Assembly: GCA_016861025.1 (NCBI GenBank)
Contig: BOKO01000011.1
Span: forward strand, 112,690-176,689
From: Chloroflexota bacterium
GTDB lineage: Bacteria; Chloroflexota; Anaerolineae; Caldilineales; Caldilineaceae
Direction of reading: 5' to 3'
DNA length: 64,000 nt
The notes below the pieces were generated by a model, which was given only the letters and a program-made list of their open reading frames with translations, made no database searches and was not told the origin of the DNA. Shown here in pieces: positions 24,470-40,235 of this stretch. The translations under genes and the position numbers were made by a program. Each line of letters starts with the position of its first letter. The first letter of the stretch is position 1.

Positions 24470-25423
24470 TCAACGGCGTATCCTTCCCGGTAGTAGAAAC
24501 GGGTATTCGCGACCCGTCCAGCGATGGAGTGTCCGGTCGATGCGCCGCGCGGCCAGATAGAAGCGCCAGATGAAGGCGTCGTCGCGATAGTAGGCATCGA
24601 TTTCGCGACGTTGTAGCGGCGGGAAGGCGGAGTTGGGGAGCAGGTTGTGCAACACCTCATTAGCATGTTCGATCCAGGCGTCGATCAGATCGGTGCGCCC
24701 CTCTTTGTGCAGATTGGCGATCAGATCGATGACGACGCGACGCACATCGTAGTAGCGGTCAAGCACATCTTGCAAGAAGAAGCGACGCAGCACCCACCGC
24801 AGAAACGAAGGCGCGCTGCGCAAGAACAATTCAGCATCCAGCAACTCCACGCCTGCCTGCCGGATCAATGGCGTGGTTATGTCGAAATAGCTTAAGGCGC
24901 CCTCCGTGTCGGCAGCCTGCGGCGTCAGCGCCCAGTTCGAGATTTGCCCATCGATGCCCAGCGCCCACGCGCCGGCATGAGCAACGTTGAAGCGTTGCAC
25001 TTTCACCAGTTCGCGCAAGACGGCAGTCAACAACGCCCTGGCGCCAACCTGGTCGGCGGTGCGCACAAGCTGGTTGCCGATGGCGCCCGCCGGCAACCGC
25101 GGCTGCACCAGATAGAGCACGTGATATGCACCACGGCGCTGTCGCGCCGTCACCAGTCGGCTCGGCGTCACCGTCACCCCGGCGATCGTTAGCTGTTCCA
25201 CGTAGCGGTCGAAGACGTAGCGATAGGCGTCGATCTCCTCCTCGCTGTGAAACATCGGCATGCGCTTGTACGCCAGCCCATCGTCGCCAATGGCAAGCAC
25301 GGCGCTGATCTCGCCGTATCCGAGGATTTGCGGCGGCAGCGCGCTGCGCTCCGGATGGAGCAAGTCAAGCCCAGCCTCAAACGCGTCAAGGCGTTCCATA
25401 TCAACTGCGAGCATATCGTTCAT
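24470..25423 (-). CDS. Unrecognised protein with a possible protein-kinase-like N-lobe
   Basis: 317 residues; I do not recognise the family with confidence. The N-terminal part reads GYGEISAVLAIGDDGLAYKRMPMFHSEEEIDAYRYVFDRYVEQLTIAGVTVTPSRLV, which resembles a kinase-like N-lobe: glycine-containing loop, a lysine on the next strand (AYKRMP), and a helix with a conserved glutamate. A usual HxD catalytic loop is not evident; DGQISNWAL and YFDITTPLI may take that place. The C-terminal half is helical. It is the last gene of the minus-strand cluster after the aminotransferase, separated by 131 nt of repeats. A phosphotransferase or a nucleotide-binding pseudokinase are both possible. Confidence 0.6.
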   Translation of the reverse strand: MNDMLAVDMERLDAFEAGLDLLHPERSALPPQILGYGEISAVLAIGDDGLAYKRMPMFHSEEEIDAYRYVFDRYVEQLTIAGVTVTPSRLVTARQRRGAYHVLYLVQPRLPAGAIGNQLVRTADQVGARALLTAVLRELVKVQRFNVAHAGAWALGIDGQISNWALTPQAADTEGALSYFDITTPLIRQAGVELLDAELFLRSAPSFLRWVLRRFFLQDVLDRYYDVRRVVIDLIANLHKEGRTDLIDAWIEHANEVLHNLLPNSAFPPLQRREIDAYYRDDAFIWRFYLAARRIDRTLHRWTGREYPFLLPGRIRR

Positions 25424-25433
25424 CAGTGAAAAG

Positions 25434-25552
25434 AATGGACGGTGCGTGTTACGTGTTTCGTATTTCAGTGGTGCGTGTTACGTGTTGCGTGTTTCGTATT
25501 TCAGTGGTGCACGCACCATGCAGCACGCACCACGCACCACGCACGCACCACG
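25434..25552. repeat. Tandem and inverted short repeats between cluster genes
   Basis: GTGCGTGTTACGTGTT followed by TCGTATTTCAGTG occurs twice in tandem (first copy about 25441-25469, second about 25470-25505 with a small internal duplication). It is followed by a CACGCACCACGCACC-rich stretch (about 25506-25550) able to fold back on the GTGCGTG units. A related stretch lies at 49137-49190. Copies are too short and irregular for CRISPR, and there is no spacer pattern. Confidence 0.7.
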
Positions 25553-25554
25553 GC

Positions 25555-26799
25555 TCACATGCCGCGCAACATCACCGCCACCTGTGTCAGGGCGGCGTCG
25601 ACGCGCTGCAACAGTTCCTCCACCAGCGGCGGCTCGATGATCAGCGGCGGCAGAAACTGCGCCACGCGCGTGTCGTTGGCAGCGTAGATGGCGAGCAAGC
25701 CGTTGTCGTAGGCGGCTTTTGTGAAAAGGGGGCCGCACGCAGGATCCACCATCTCGATGCCCATCATCAACCCAAGCTGGCGCAGACCCACAAGCACCCC
25801 GGCATGACGGCGCTGCAGGCTGGCGAAACCGTCAGCGAACAACTGCGCCATTGCCTGGACGTGCGCCAGGAACGCCGGGTCGGCGCTGATCTCCAGCACT
25901 TTCAGCGCCACCGGGCAGCCGACTTCGGCGCCGCCAAAGGTCGAGATGTGGATGAACGGGTCGGCGTGAAAGACGCTTTCCAATTCACGCCGCAACAGCG
26001 TCGCCGCCATCGGGTAGAGGCCGCCGGAGAGACCCTTGCCGAGCAGCAGGATGTCGGGCGTCACCCCGAAATGCTCATAGGCCCACAGACGCCCGGTGCG
26101 TCCCAGCCCGGCCTGGATCTCATCGAGAATCAGCAGCGCGCCGTGCGCATCGCAGAGGCGGCGCACCTGCGCCAGATAGTCGGGCGCCGGGATCGGCATG
26201 CCCAGCGTCGCCGGGATGGTCTCCAGAATCACGGCGGCTACGTCTTCATCCAGCGCGGCGGCCAGCGCGTCACTGTCGTTGTAGGCGACCTGGACAAACC
26301 CTGGCGCGCGCGGGCCAAAGAGCGCAAAGTACTTCTCATCGCCGGTGAAGAGCGCAAAACCGGTGTGCCCGTGATAGCCGCCGCCAGCCGAGATGATCTT
26401 GTGGCGGCGTGTAAAGCCGCGCGCCACCTTGATTGCCAGGTCGGTCGCCTCGCCGCCGCCCACGGCGAAGACGGTGTATGGCAGCCCCGGCGCCAGCTCC
26501 GCCAGCCGCGCGGCCAGGCGGGCGCGCGGCGCGCTGAGCAGGTGATGGTTGCCGATGTCGAGCGTCTGCACGCTTTCCACCAGCGCCTGCACCAGGGCAG
26601 GATGGCGATGCCCCAGGTTGAAGACGCCGCCGTTGCAATGACAGTTGATCAGCCGCGTGGCGCCGTCGATGTCCCAGATGTATGGCCCTTCACGGCGCCC
26701 CATCACGAACTCGATGCCGGCCTGGCGGAAGAACGCCGCCTTGCCGGAGGAGACGTGGTGTGCAAACAGGTCGATGATGGCAGCTTTTTCCGTGGACAT
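25555..26799 (-). CDS. Class III aminotransferase (PLP-dependent)
   Basis: 414 residues. INCHCNGGVFNLGHRHPALVQAL, the VGGGEATDLAIKVAR phosphate-binding turn, GGGYHGHTGFAL, LILDEIQAGLGRTG and the PLP lysine in LLGKGLSGGLYP (about residue 255) establish a class III (ornithine/GABA/acetylornithine type) transaminase. The substrate is not predictable; the usual carboxylate-binding arginine pattern of any one subtype was not assigned. GGGAG lies 5 nt before the ATG at 26799, and the gene starts 17 nt after the C69 hydrolase gene, so it is part of that operon. An upstream in-frame extension to 26868 would overlap the preceding gene and is rejected. Confidence 0.87.
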   Translation of the reverse strand: MSTEKAAIIDLFAHHVSSGKAAFFRQAGIEFVMGRREGPYIWDIDGATRLINCHCNGGVFNLGHRHPALVQALVESVQTLDIGNHHLLSAPRARLAARLAELAPGLPYTVFAVGGGEATDLAIKVARGFTRRHKIISAGGGYHGHTGFALFTGDEKYFALFGPRAPGFVQVAYNDSDALAAALDEDVAAVILETIPATLGMPIPAPDYLAQVRRLCDAHGALLILDEIQAGLGRTGRLWAYEHFGVTPDILLLGKGLSGGLYPMAATLLRRELESVFHADPFIHISTFGGAEVGCPVALKVLEISADPAFLAHVQAMAQLFADGFASLQRRHAGVLVGLRQLGLMMGIEMVDPACGPLFTKAAYDNGLLAIYAANDTRVAQFLPPLIIEPPLVEELLQRVDAALTQVAVMLRGM

Positions 26800-26816
26800 G
26801 GCGCTCCCTCGGATCG

Positions 26817-28163
26817 CTACACAAGCGCATCGGTCGGCACACCCGCTGCCCGGTTGAAGCCTGCCCACGCTCGTTCATGCCAGAACGGTTGGCGTCGGTT
26901 GGGCGGCGCCGCCGCAATGCGCGTCAACCAGCGCTCCTCAGCAGCCAGTGCACGGCTGAAGCCTTCGGCAACGATGCGGCGCCGATCTTCCAGTGGTGCG
27001 TCGCATGCTGCCAGCGCCTCTTCAAGCAGCTCCTGCTCCAGCAACGCCCGCTCCTCCTGGATCACGGTGATGCGTTGCGGGTAGTCGCGCAAGAGCGAGC
27101 GATGCAGCCGTTCGTGCCGCCAGAAGAGGGTGTGCGGATCGTAGACGCCGGTGGGCGCAGGTCCGGCGCTCTCCGGCAGTGGCGTGTCGAGCCACAGCGG
27201 CTTGAAGATGCTGGTGCATGGCGCGGCCGTGCCGGTGACGAAGAGCAGTGGCCGTTGAGGATGGAGATAGGCGACGAGCGAGCCGGTCGTCTGGCTGCGG
27301 CGCACCGGCCCATAGCTGGCGTGCATACAGACGGTGGCGCCGGTCAGCCCGTGTGCGGGCGACCAGTCGGGCGCAGCGTCGGCGGTGTGCAGGCGCAGCG
27401 CCGCCAACATCGATTCCGGCGTGGCGCGCCCGCTGCTGGTCTGCAAAGCCGTCATCGTGGCGGCGCAACGTTTGCGCGCGTCACTGAAGCGCGTGTAGAG
27501 AAAGTCAGAGTACGCCTGGGCAAAGTCGAACTCCGCCGCCGACTTGCACCAGCCCTGTTCGACGGCATGCGTCACCAGGTCGGGTGACGCCATATCCCAT
27601 TGCTTGCCCAGCGTGATGGCGTTGGAAATGGCGTAGTGTCCCTGCACGCGGCGCGCCGCCCAATGGCGGTCAGCCGTCTCCAACACCCAGGCGTCGTCAG
27701 GCTCGGCGATCAGAAAGCTGTTCTGGTAGTAGAGTGGATGGGCGAAGCCGCAATTGCCGCCCTGCCCGTAGCGCTCCAACAGCGTAGTGATCACCTCCAC
27801 TGCCTCACGCGCCGTCTCCGCCCGTTCCAGCGCCAACCGCAAGAGATCCATGCCGAGCAGTCGCGGTGTCTTGTCCGCCGGGGCGCGGGTAAAGAGCGCC
27901 TCGTTGCCGATGGCGACGCCATGCTCGTTGACGCCCATCTCCGCGCCCCATATCCAGAAGGGCTTTGCCAACGCCACGGCGTGGGTGTGCGGCGCCTGCT
28001 CGATCTCGATGTAGGTGCAGTGCACACGGCTCCCCGGCGGGTGGTCGGCGGCGGGCAGCAGCAGCAAATGATGCGCCTCGTTGGGGTCGCGATCTGAGTT
28101 CTTGGCGAAGAGCGTCACCCCCGCAGCCGTAGTGGTGCGGGTCATCACCAGCGTGTCGCACAT
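26817..28163 (-). CDS. C69-family Ntn hydrolase (secernin/dipeptidase-like)
   Basis: 448 residues. The protein begins MCDTLVM, placing Cys2 as the N-terminal nucleophile after methionine removal. LFAKNSDRDPNEAHHLL, WIWGAEMGVNEHGVAIGNEALFT and the GLTGATVCMHASYGPVRRSQTTGS segment follow the C69/secernin pattern. Family members include PepD-like dipeptidases and amidohydrolases. The start codon at 28163 follows GGAGGTGA, in which TGA is the stop of the preceding gene, so the two are translationally coupled. A longer frame from 28289 would bury the catalytic cysteine and is rejected. Within this cluster an amide-cleaving role on an amino-sugar or peptide product is imaginable but not shown. Confidence 0.85.
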   Translation of the reverse strand: MCDTLVMTRTTTAAGVTLFAKNSDRDPNEAHHLLLLPAADHPPGSRVHCTYIEIEQAPHTHAVALAKPFWIWGAEMGVNEHGVAIGNEALFTRAPADKTPRLLGMDLLRLALERAETAREAVEVITTLLERYGQGGNCGFAHPLYYQNSFLIAEPDDAWVLETADRHWAARRVQGHYAISNAITLGKQWDMASPDLVTHAVEQGWCKSAAEFDFAQAYSDFLYTRFSDARKRCAATMTALQTSSGRATPESMLAALRLHTADAAPDWSPAHGLTGATVCMHASYGPVRRSQTTGSLVAYLHPQRPLLFVTGTAAPCTSIFKPLWLDTPLPESAGPAPTGVYDPHTLFWRHERLHRSLLRDYPQRITVIQEERALLEQELLEEALAACDAPLEDRRRIVAEGFSRALAAEERWLTRIAAAPPNRRQPFWHERAWAGFNRAAGVPTDALV

Positions 28164-28170
28164 GGTCAGG

Positions 28171-31593
<3,423 letters not shown>

Positions 31594-31732
31594 GGTCACC
31601 CCATAACAGAAGCAATTTGGCTTGCAGCGGGTAAGAAATTGATGACATCATTGTAGCGCAAGCCGGTGAGGGTCGTGAATTTGTAGGGAAGAAGGCTGAT
31701 CGGTTGCATGGCAATAGATAAACCTCTGAAAG

Positions 31733-31775
31733 AATAAAAAAACAGCGCCGCCAGAGCATTCTTGGCAGCGCTGTT
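31733..31775 (-). terminator. Intrinsic terminator of the acyl-CoA dehydrogenase pair
   Basis: On the minus strand AACAGCGC (31775-31768) pairs with GCGCTGTT (31748-31741), with further pairing inside (CCA/TGG), followed by a run of T (31740-31733). It lies 45 bp after the stop codon at 31820. Confidence 0.88.
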
Positions 31776-31819
31776 CTTGTTCTTCCTCTTGGCAGCCTCT
31801 CGCTGCCCGGCATCATCGT

Positions 31820-33157
<1,338 letters not shown>

Positions 33158-33210
33158 CGTCGGTTCCTTTTTCTGATTGGTAAGCGATATGGAAAATCGC
33201 GTTACGCTGC

Positions 33211-34302
33211 CTATGCCACCACTGCGCCGTCCAAAGTGACGAAGCCGCGCCCGTTGCGCAGCCACAGCTCGACGGGGTGCTCGCGGATGTAGCCATGCCC
33301 GCCAAGCACCTGTACAGCGCCATCGGTCACGTCGAGCACCATCTTATCGGCGTAGTTCTTGGCAAGATATGCGGCTTTGGCGGCGTCCTCGCCCGTATCG
33401 AACTTGTAAGCCGCCTCCCAGACCATCAGGCGCGTGCCTTCAATCTCGATGCGCATGTTGGCGAGCATAAAGGCGATGCTCTGACGGTGGGCAATCGGCT
33501 CGCCAAACGCGACGCGCTCTTTGGCGTAGGCAAGAGCGTACTCGTACGCGGCGCGCGCCACGCCTACCGCCAACGCCGCCAGCGTGATGCGGCTGAGGGT
33601 TAGCAACTTCTGAATACGAATGCCTTTCAGCCCACCGAGACGGTTGCCTTTGGGCACGACGACATTCTCGAACTCGACTTCATACATCTCCAACGCCTGT
33701 ACGCCCATCAACTTGATGCGCTTGCCGACCTTCACACCTTGTGTGTCGGCGGGGACGATATACGCCTGCGTCGTGCCGCTCTCTTGTGCATAGACCAAAA
33801 AGAGTTCGGCTTGCCTCGCCAACGGCACATAGGTCTTTTTGCCGTTGATGACGAAATTGTCACCCTCTTTGACGGCTGTTGTCTGCAGTTCGGCGGGATC
33901 GAACTGCACCACCGGCTCAATCATTGCGGCAGTTGCGCGCGGGAAGGAATCGTTGCAAAAGAGCGAAAGATATTGCTCTTTTTGTTTATCGCTGCCGAAT
34001 TGGGCGATCGGGATGGCAAAGAGGTTGGGCGTCAACAGGTGCAGGGTGACGCCGAGGTCTCCCCACGCCATTTCTTCGAGATAGAGGGCGCTGGTCAGGG
34101 CTGAGTATTCGCCATAGCCGCCGTATTGGGCGTCGATAAAGCCGGGCAATAGCCCCAACTCCCACCCAGTCTGGACAACTTTTTCCGGCACATGTTTGGA
34201 TTCTTCAGCCTCGCGGTGAACTGCGCGCAGATTTTTCTCGGCGTACCGGCGCACAGTGTCCACCAACATCTTCTGTTCAGATGTCATGTCAAACGAGTAC
34301 AT
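33211..34302 (-). CDS. Acyl-CoA dehydrogenase homologue with altered catalytic position
   Basis: 363 residues. The fold is clear (SEQKMLVDTVRRYAEKNL, AMIEPVVQFDPAELQTTAVKEGDNFVINGKKTYVP, GVARAAYEYALAYAKERVAFGEPIAHRQSIAFMLANM, VQVLGGHGYIREHPVELWLRNGRG). The protein stops shortly afterwards with TLDGAVVA: where functional members have (I)YEGT, this one has LDG, an Asp in place of the catalytic Glu, and the last helix is missing. Together with the complete paralogue downstream this suggests a heteromeric dehydrogenase in which only one subunit supplies the base, as described for some actinobacterial FadE pairs. GGAG precedes the ATG. Substrate unknown. Confidence 0.88.
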   Translation of the reverse strand: MYSFDMTSEQKMLVDTVRRYAEKNLRAVHREAEESKHVPEKVVQTGWELGLLPGFIDAQYGGYGEYSALTSALYLEEMAWGDLGVTLHLLTPNLFAIPIAQFGSDKQKEQYLSLFCNDSFPRATAAMIEPVVQFDPAELQTTAVKEGDNFVINGKKTYVPLARQAELFLVYAQESGTTQAYIVPADTQGVKVGKRIKLMGVQALEMYEVEFENVVVPKGNRLGGLKGIRIQKLLTLSRITLAALAVGVARAAYEYALAYAKERVAFGEPIAHRQSIAFMLANMRIEIEGTRLMVWEAAYKFDTGEDAAKAAYLAKNYADKMVLDVTDGAVQVLGGHGYIREHPVELWLRNGRGFVTLDGAVVA

Positions 34303-34600
34303 AGCTGCTCCGTTTCGGAAATGGAGGCGGAGATATAAGGAGTCTGACCCAAGTCGTTGTCCTCACTGTCGCCGCCACGCTTGCCACATAAACTGTCGAA
34401 AAGGACTGTACTCGTAGGCTATGCACTCTATGTTGTGTAGCGGTTGCGACAAGGTTGAGATTGGAGATCGGGAGAGTGGAGATTAGTGTTGCGTATAATG
34501 TCTCCAATTTCGCAATCGCTCAATCCCTCAATTTCCCAATCTCTAATCTCCAATCTCCAATCTCTTGGTTCTATCCCCTGCTTACAGTACAATCCCCCAA
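34303..34600. repeat. Divergent intergenic region with inverted AATCTCC repeats
   Basis: No coding sequence is supported. GAGATTGGAGAT and GTGGAGATTAG units (34455-34486) face CTAATCTCCAATCTCCAATCTC (about 34542-34563), so a hairpin of about 110 bases can form. CAATxxCTCAAT-type units fill the middle. The same AATCTCC style recurs at 55479-55510. At the end lies the promoter of the GT4 gene: TTGGTT (34565-34570), 17 bp, TACAAT (34588-34593), 7 nt before its ATG. Confidence 0.65.
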
Positions 34601-35776
34601 ATGACAATGAGTTCTCTACGTGAACTGGCGGCGTTGCGTGTGGCGTTTGTGCATGACTGGCTCAATCAGATGGGCGGCGCGGAAAATGTGCTGGAGGAGC
34701 TGGTGCAACTTTTTCCAGGCGCGCCAGTCTACACCAGCATGTACGACCGCTACGCCATGCCAGCCGCATATCAGCAGTGGGACATCCGCACGACTTTCAT
34801 GCAGCGGCTGCCCGGCGTGACGCGCCACCACCAGAAGTACCTGCCGGTCTATCCGCTTGCCTTTGCGCGCACCGACCTCAGCGCCTATGATCTTGTGCTC
34901 AGCAACAAGAGCGGCTTCTGTCACGGTGTGCGCACAGCTTCCCGTGAACGCAAGGCGGTTCACGTCTGTTACTGCCTGACGCCGACGCGTTACCTCTGGC
35001 TGTTTGACCAATATCGTGAGCGCGAGCAGATTCACCCGGCGTTGGGCGCACTGCTACAGCCGATGCTGGCGCAGCTGCGCCGTTGGGATTACGCCGCTGC
35101 ACAGCGCGTCGATCACTTTATCGCCATCAGCAGCGAAGTGCAGCGCCGCATCCGCGACATTTACCATCGGGAGAGCGTGATCATCCACCCGCCGGTCGAC
35201 ACCGAGTACTTCCAGCCAGCGCAGAAGCCGAGCATCGGCGACTACTATCTGATTGTCAGCCGGTTGATTCCCTACAAACGCATCGACCTGGCTGTGCGCG
35301 CCTTTATCCATCTGCCGGAAGAGAAGCTGATCGTCGTCGGCGATGGCCGTGATCTTGCTCAACTGGCCGCGACCGCGCCGCCCAATGTCAGCTTCATCGG
35401 ACGGCAGCCGCGCCAGCGCGTGCGTGAGCTGCTGCAGCACTGCAAGGCGTTTCTCTTTCCTGGGCTGGAAGATTTTGGCATTGCCCCGGTCGAGGCGTTG
35501 AGCGCAGGGCGACCAGTGATTGCCTTTGCCGGCGGCGGTGCGCTCGACACGGTGACGCCCGGTGTGACGGGTGAACTCTTTGCCGAACAGACAGTTGAGA
35601 GCCTGTTGGCAACGTTGCAGCTGTTTGACGCACACGCCTATGATCCCGTGGCGTGTCGGGTGCAGGCTGAACGTTTCAGCGTCGCCGCGTTCAGGCAGAA
35701 GTTGCTGGCATATCTGGAGTGGGTTCTACTTCAGCCCGCAGCCACCAATCTGCCAGGAACATCAGCCCGACCATGA
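34601..35776 (+). CDS. Family 4 glycosyltransferase
   Basis: 391 residues, GT-B fold. RVAFVHDWLNQMGGAENVLEELVQLFPG is the acceptor-side start (glycine loop and helix), and the C-terminal domain has YLIVSRLIPYKRIDLAVRAF, NVSFIGRQPRQRVRELLQHCKAFLFPGLEDFGIAPVEALSAGRPVIAFAGGGALDTV, containing the E-x7-E type motif (EDFGIAPVE) of retaining GT4 enzymes. It probably transfers a sugar to a cell-surface glycan or lipid. An ATG at 34565 is in frame, but it overlaps the -35 box of a good promoter that ends 7 nt before 34601, so a leaderless start there is preferred. The last 86 nt overlap the convergent membrane-protein gene. Confidence 0.88.
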   Translation: MTMSSLRELAALRVAFVHDWLNQMGGAENVLEELVQLFPGAPVYTSMYDRYAMPAAYQQWDIRTTFMQRLPGVTRHHQKYLPVYPLAFARTDLSAYDLVLSNKSGFCHGVRTASRERKAVHVCYCLTPTRYLWLFDQYREREQIHPALGALLQPMLAQLRRWDYAAAQRVDHFIAISSEVQRRIRDIYHRESVIIHPPVDTEYFQPAQKPSIGDYYLIVSRLIPYKRIDLAVRAFIHLPEEKLIVVGDGRDLAQLAATAPPNVSFIGRQPRQRVRELLQHCKAFLFPGLEDFGIAPVEALSAGRPVIAFAGGGALDTVTPGVTGELFAEQTVESLLATLQLFDAHAYDPVACRVQAERFSVAAFRQKLLAYLEWVLLQPAATNLPGTSARP

Positions 35777-36308
35777 TGGGCGGGCCCAGGATGAGCAGAT
35801 ACGTCGTCCACTCGCCGCCCCAGTTGGCGCCAAAACGCAGCAAGAATACACCCGCCGCCAGCAATGTCGTGATGCCGCCGACTAGCGGCCAGCGCCACGC
35901 CACCGCCAGCACCGCCAGCAGCGCAAAGGTCGGGATCAGGTGCATTGTCAGCCCAACGATTGTTTCCCACAGCGAATAGCCCTGCCCGAAAATATCCAGA
36001 GCGAAGAGGCTGATAAAGAAGGCAAAGACCATCATTCCGATGCGCGGCGTCCAGCGCATCAGAGCGCCAAGCCGCCGCGAAATGTGACGCATCATCAGAT
36101 GCTGCTCAAGCGCCTCTGCCAGCACATCGGCGGCAACGAAGAGGACGACCAGCAGCAGCGCTACGATCAGGCTGTTGAGCAGCATCAAGTAACCGGGATC
36201 GCCGCGCTGGCTGAACTCCCACATCAGCGCTCCCAGCACGAGTAGAAAAAGCACGCCAAAGACAATTCGCGATAGCCATGCGAGTGATTCTCTTCGAAGC
36301 AGTTTCAT
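35691..36308 (-). CDS. Multi-pass membrane protein of unknown function
   Basis: 205 residues with about five or six transmembrane helices (segments near 12-32, 43-65, 95-115, 125-150, 152-170, 178-197). Positively charged loops (RHISRRLGALMRWTPR) suggest cytoplasmic sides. No family recognised. The start is the second of two adjacent ATG codons (36308), 5 nt after a perfect AAGGAGG; the first ATG would be too close to it. It overlaps the 3' end of the GT4 gene by 86 nt. It is divergent from the Fur-family gene with 138 nt between them. Confidence 0.75.
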   Translation of the reverse strand: MKLLRRESLAWLSRIVFGVLFLLVLGALMWEFSQRGDPGYLMLLNSLIVALLLVVLFVAADVLAEALEQHLMMRHISRRLGALMRWTPRIGMMVFAFFISLFALDIFGQGYSLWETIVGLTMHLIPTFALLAVLAVAWRWPLVGGITTLLAAGVFLLRFGANWGGEWTTYLLILGPPIMVGLMFLADWWLRAEVEPTPDMPATSA

Positions 36309-36446
36309 CATGTCCTCCTTGACATCTGTCACATGCACCGATGCATCCATCACCTATCTATAGTATAGCACCGATCCGGGCGGGTGAAGCTGGTTGATAT
36401 TGGCGCCTTTTGCGATGAATTCGGTCCGATATGCTATGATAGGCAC

Positions 36447-36887
36447 ATGACTGAGGAGTTGGTTGTGCGCCTGCGTAAGGCTGGATATAAGATCACGCCG
36501 CCGCGCCTGGCTGTGTTGGAAGTCATCCAGCGCGAGGGCGAACATCTCAACCCGCAGGAAATCCTGGAACAGGCGCAGGCGATCCATCCTCAAACTGGCC
36601 GCGCCACCGTCTATCGCACGCTAGAGCTGCTCACAAACCTGGGCATCGTGCGTCCGATTTATGTTGGCGACAGCGGCCCCACCTATATCCGCGCCGAAGG
36701 CGGCCATCATCATCTGGTTTGCTCATGCTGTGGTCGCGTCGTCGATTTCGAGCAGTGCGTCGCCGACAGCATGGAGCGCGATCTGGAGGAGCGCTTCGGT
36801 TTCCGCATCCAAAGCCACCTGCTCGAATTCTATGGTCTTTGCGCTGATTGCAACAAGACCGCCGTCGTTCACGCTCCTCCCGCCTGA
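36447..36887 (+). CDS. Fur-family metal-responsive repressor
   Basis: 146 residues. The winged helix (residues 1-80) contains YKITPPRLAVLEVI, HLNPQEILEQAQ and GRATVYRTLELLTNLGIVRPI, characteristic of Fur/Zur/PerR. The C-terminal domain has a histidine cluster (EGGHHHLVCSCCGRVVDF) and two CxxC pairs (CSCC and CADC) that make a structural zinc site. Which metal it senses cannot be read. TATGAT (36435-36440) ends 6 nt before the ATG at 36447, with no ribosome binding site, pointing to a leaderless mRNA; an in-frame ATG at 36384 is less likely. Confidence 0.9.
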   Translation: MTEELVVRLRKAGYKITPPRLAVLEVIQREGEHLNPQEILEQAQAIHPQTGRATVYRTLELLTNLGIVRPIYVGDSGPTYIRAEGGHHHLVCSCCGRVVDFEQCVADSMERDLEERFGFRIQSHLLEFYGLCADCNKTAVVHAPPA

Positions 36888-36979
36888 TCTATCGATCCAC
36901 CACCCAATAGCGCTTCATGATTCAAGATGCGCGCATCAAGCTGAAACACTCACTCCATCACTTGATGATTGACGGGACA

Positions 36980-39223
<2,244 letters not shown>

Positions 39224-39278
39224 CAAGATATGTCAGTGGCAGGGATATGCTCGATCAAACGGAACTACGCCGAAGTAC

Positions 39279-39308
39279 AAGGCAGGTTTCCACCCAAAAA
39301 CCTGCCTT
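39279..39308. repeat. Intergenic hairpin between folD and the membrane protein gene
   Basis: AAGGCAGGTTT (39279-39289) and AAACCTGCCTT (39298-39308) form an 11-bp perfect stem with an 8-base loop. No T-run follows on either strand, so it is not a standard intrinsic terminator; it may still protect the 3' end of the folD transcript. Confidence 0.7.
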
Positions 39309-39377
39309 GCATGACGCAAGAATTGAAAGGGAGCGGCGATTTCATGTCACCCCTCGCTCCCCGCAACTCGCCCCTCC

Positions 39378-40235
39378 TCAATTGCTGACAGCGCGCTCGG
39401 CCGCGCGCAGCAGATTCTCCATCAGCATGACGTTGGTCACAGGCCCGGTTCCCCCCGGCACCGGCGTCAACATCCCGGCGACTTCGGCGACGCCCGCCTG
39501 GTCGCAGTCGCCTTTCAGCCCCTCTTCGGTGTAGGTCGTGCCAAAGTCGACGACGATGGCGCCCGGCTTGACCCAATCGGCTTTGACCATTTCGGGACGT
39601 CCCACCGCCAGGCAGAGGATGTCGGCGCGGCGGCAAACCGACGGTAGATCGACCGTGCGGCTGTGCGCCAGCGTGACCGTGCAGTGACGGTGCAGAAGCA
39701 GCAGCGCCATCGGTTTGCCGACGATGTCGCTGCGCCCGACGACCACTGCCTCCTTGCCCTTGAACGCGACCTCAGCCTGTTCAAGCAGGCGAATGCCGCC
39801 AAGCGGCGTCGCCGGCACGAAATAGGGCGGGCGGTCGGCGGAGAGACGGCCTGCGTTGATCGGATGCACGCCGTCGACATCCTTTGCCGGGTTGAGCAGA
39901 TCGATCAGCGCCGGGTGGCTGATGTGGTCGGGAACCGGCTCCAGGATCATGATGCCGTGCACTTCGGGTGAGGTGTTCAGTTCGGTCAACACCTCCTCGA
40001 CTTCAGCTTGCTGCGCCGAGAAAGGTAGTTCCACGCTGCGAAACTCGGCGCCGACGCTGTCGCACGTTTTCTGGATGGCGCGCGCATAGCCGGCGCTGGC
40101 ATCGTCGTCGCCGATGCGCAGCACTGCCAGCGCTGGCGCAAAGCCGGTGCGAGCGCGAAAGGCGGCAAAATCGTTCTTGAGTCCGTCGCGAATCTGTTTG
40201 GCGAGGGCGCGACCGTCGAGCAGTTGAGCGCTCAT
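39378..40235 (-). CDS. folD: Methylenetetrahydrofolate dehydrogenase/cyclohydrolase
   Basis: 285 residues. Interconverts 5,10-methylene-, 5,10-methenyl- and 10-formyl-tetrahydrofolate using NADP. Family segments visible are [25 protein letters not shown] (the Tyr-x3-Lys type active-site stretch appears as YARAIQK), [48 protein letters not shown] (dinucleotide site) and [23 protein letters not shown]. The ATG overlaps the stop codon of the cyclodeaminase gene (ATGA), so the pair is translationally coupled. Confidence 0.95.
   Translation of the reverse strand: MSAQLLDGRALAKQIRDGLKNDFAAFRARTGFAPALAVLRIGDDDASAGYARAIQKTCDSVGAEFRSVELPFSAQQAEVEEVLTELNTSPEVHGIMILEPVPDHISHPALIDLLNPAKDVDGVHPINAGRLSADRPPYFVPATPLGGIRLLEQAEVAFKGKEAVVVGRSDIVGKPMALLLLHRHCTVTLAHSRTVDLPSVCRRADILCLAVGRPEMVKADWVKPGAIVVDFGTTYTEEGLKGDCDQAGVAEVAGMLTPVPGGTGPVTNVMLMENLLRAAERAVSN

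Noticed and set aside
25434..25552. Possible CRISPR-like array
   Set aside because: Repeat units are directly adjacent or irregular, with no unique spacers and no cas genes nearby.
39279..39308. Intrinsic terminator for folD
   Set aside because: The hairpin is strong but neither strand has a T-run after it, so I list it only as a hairpin.
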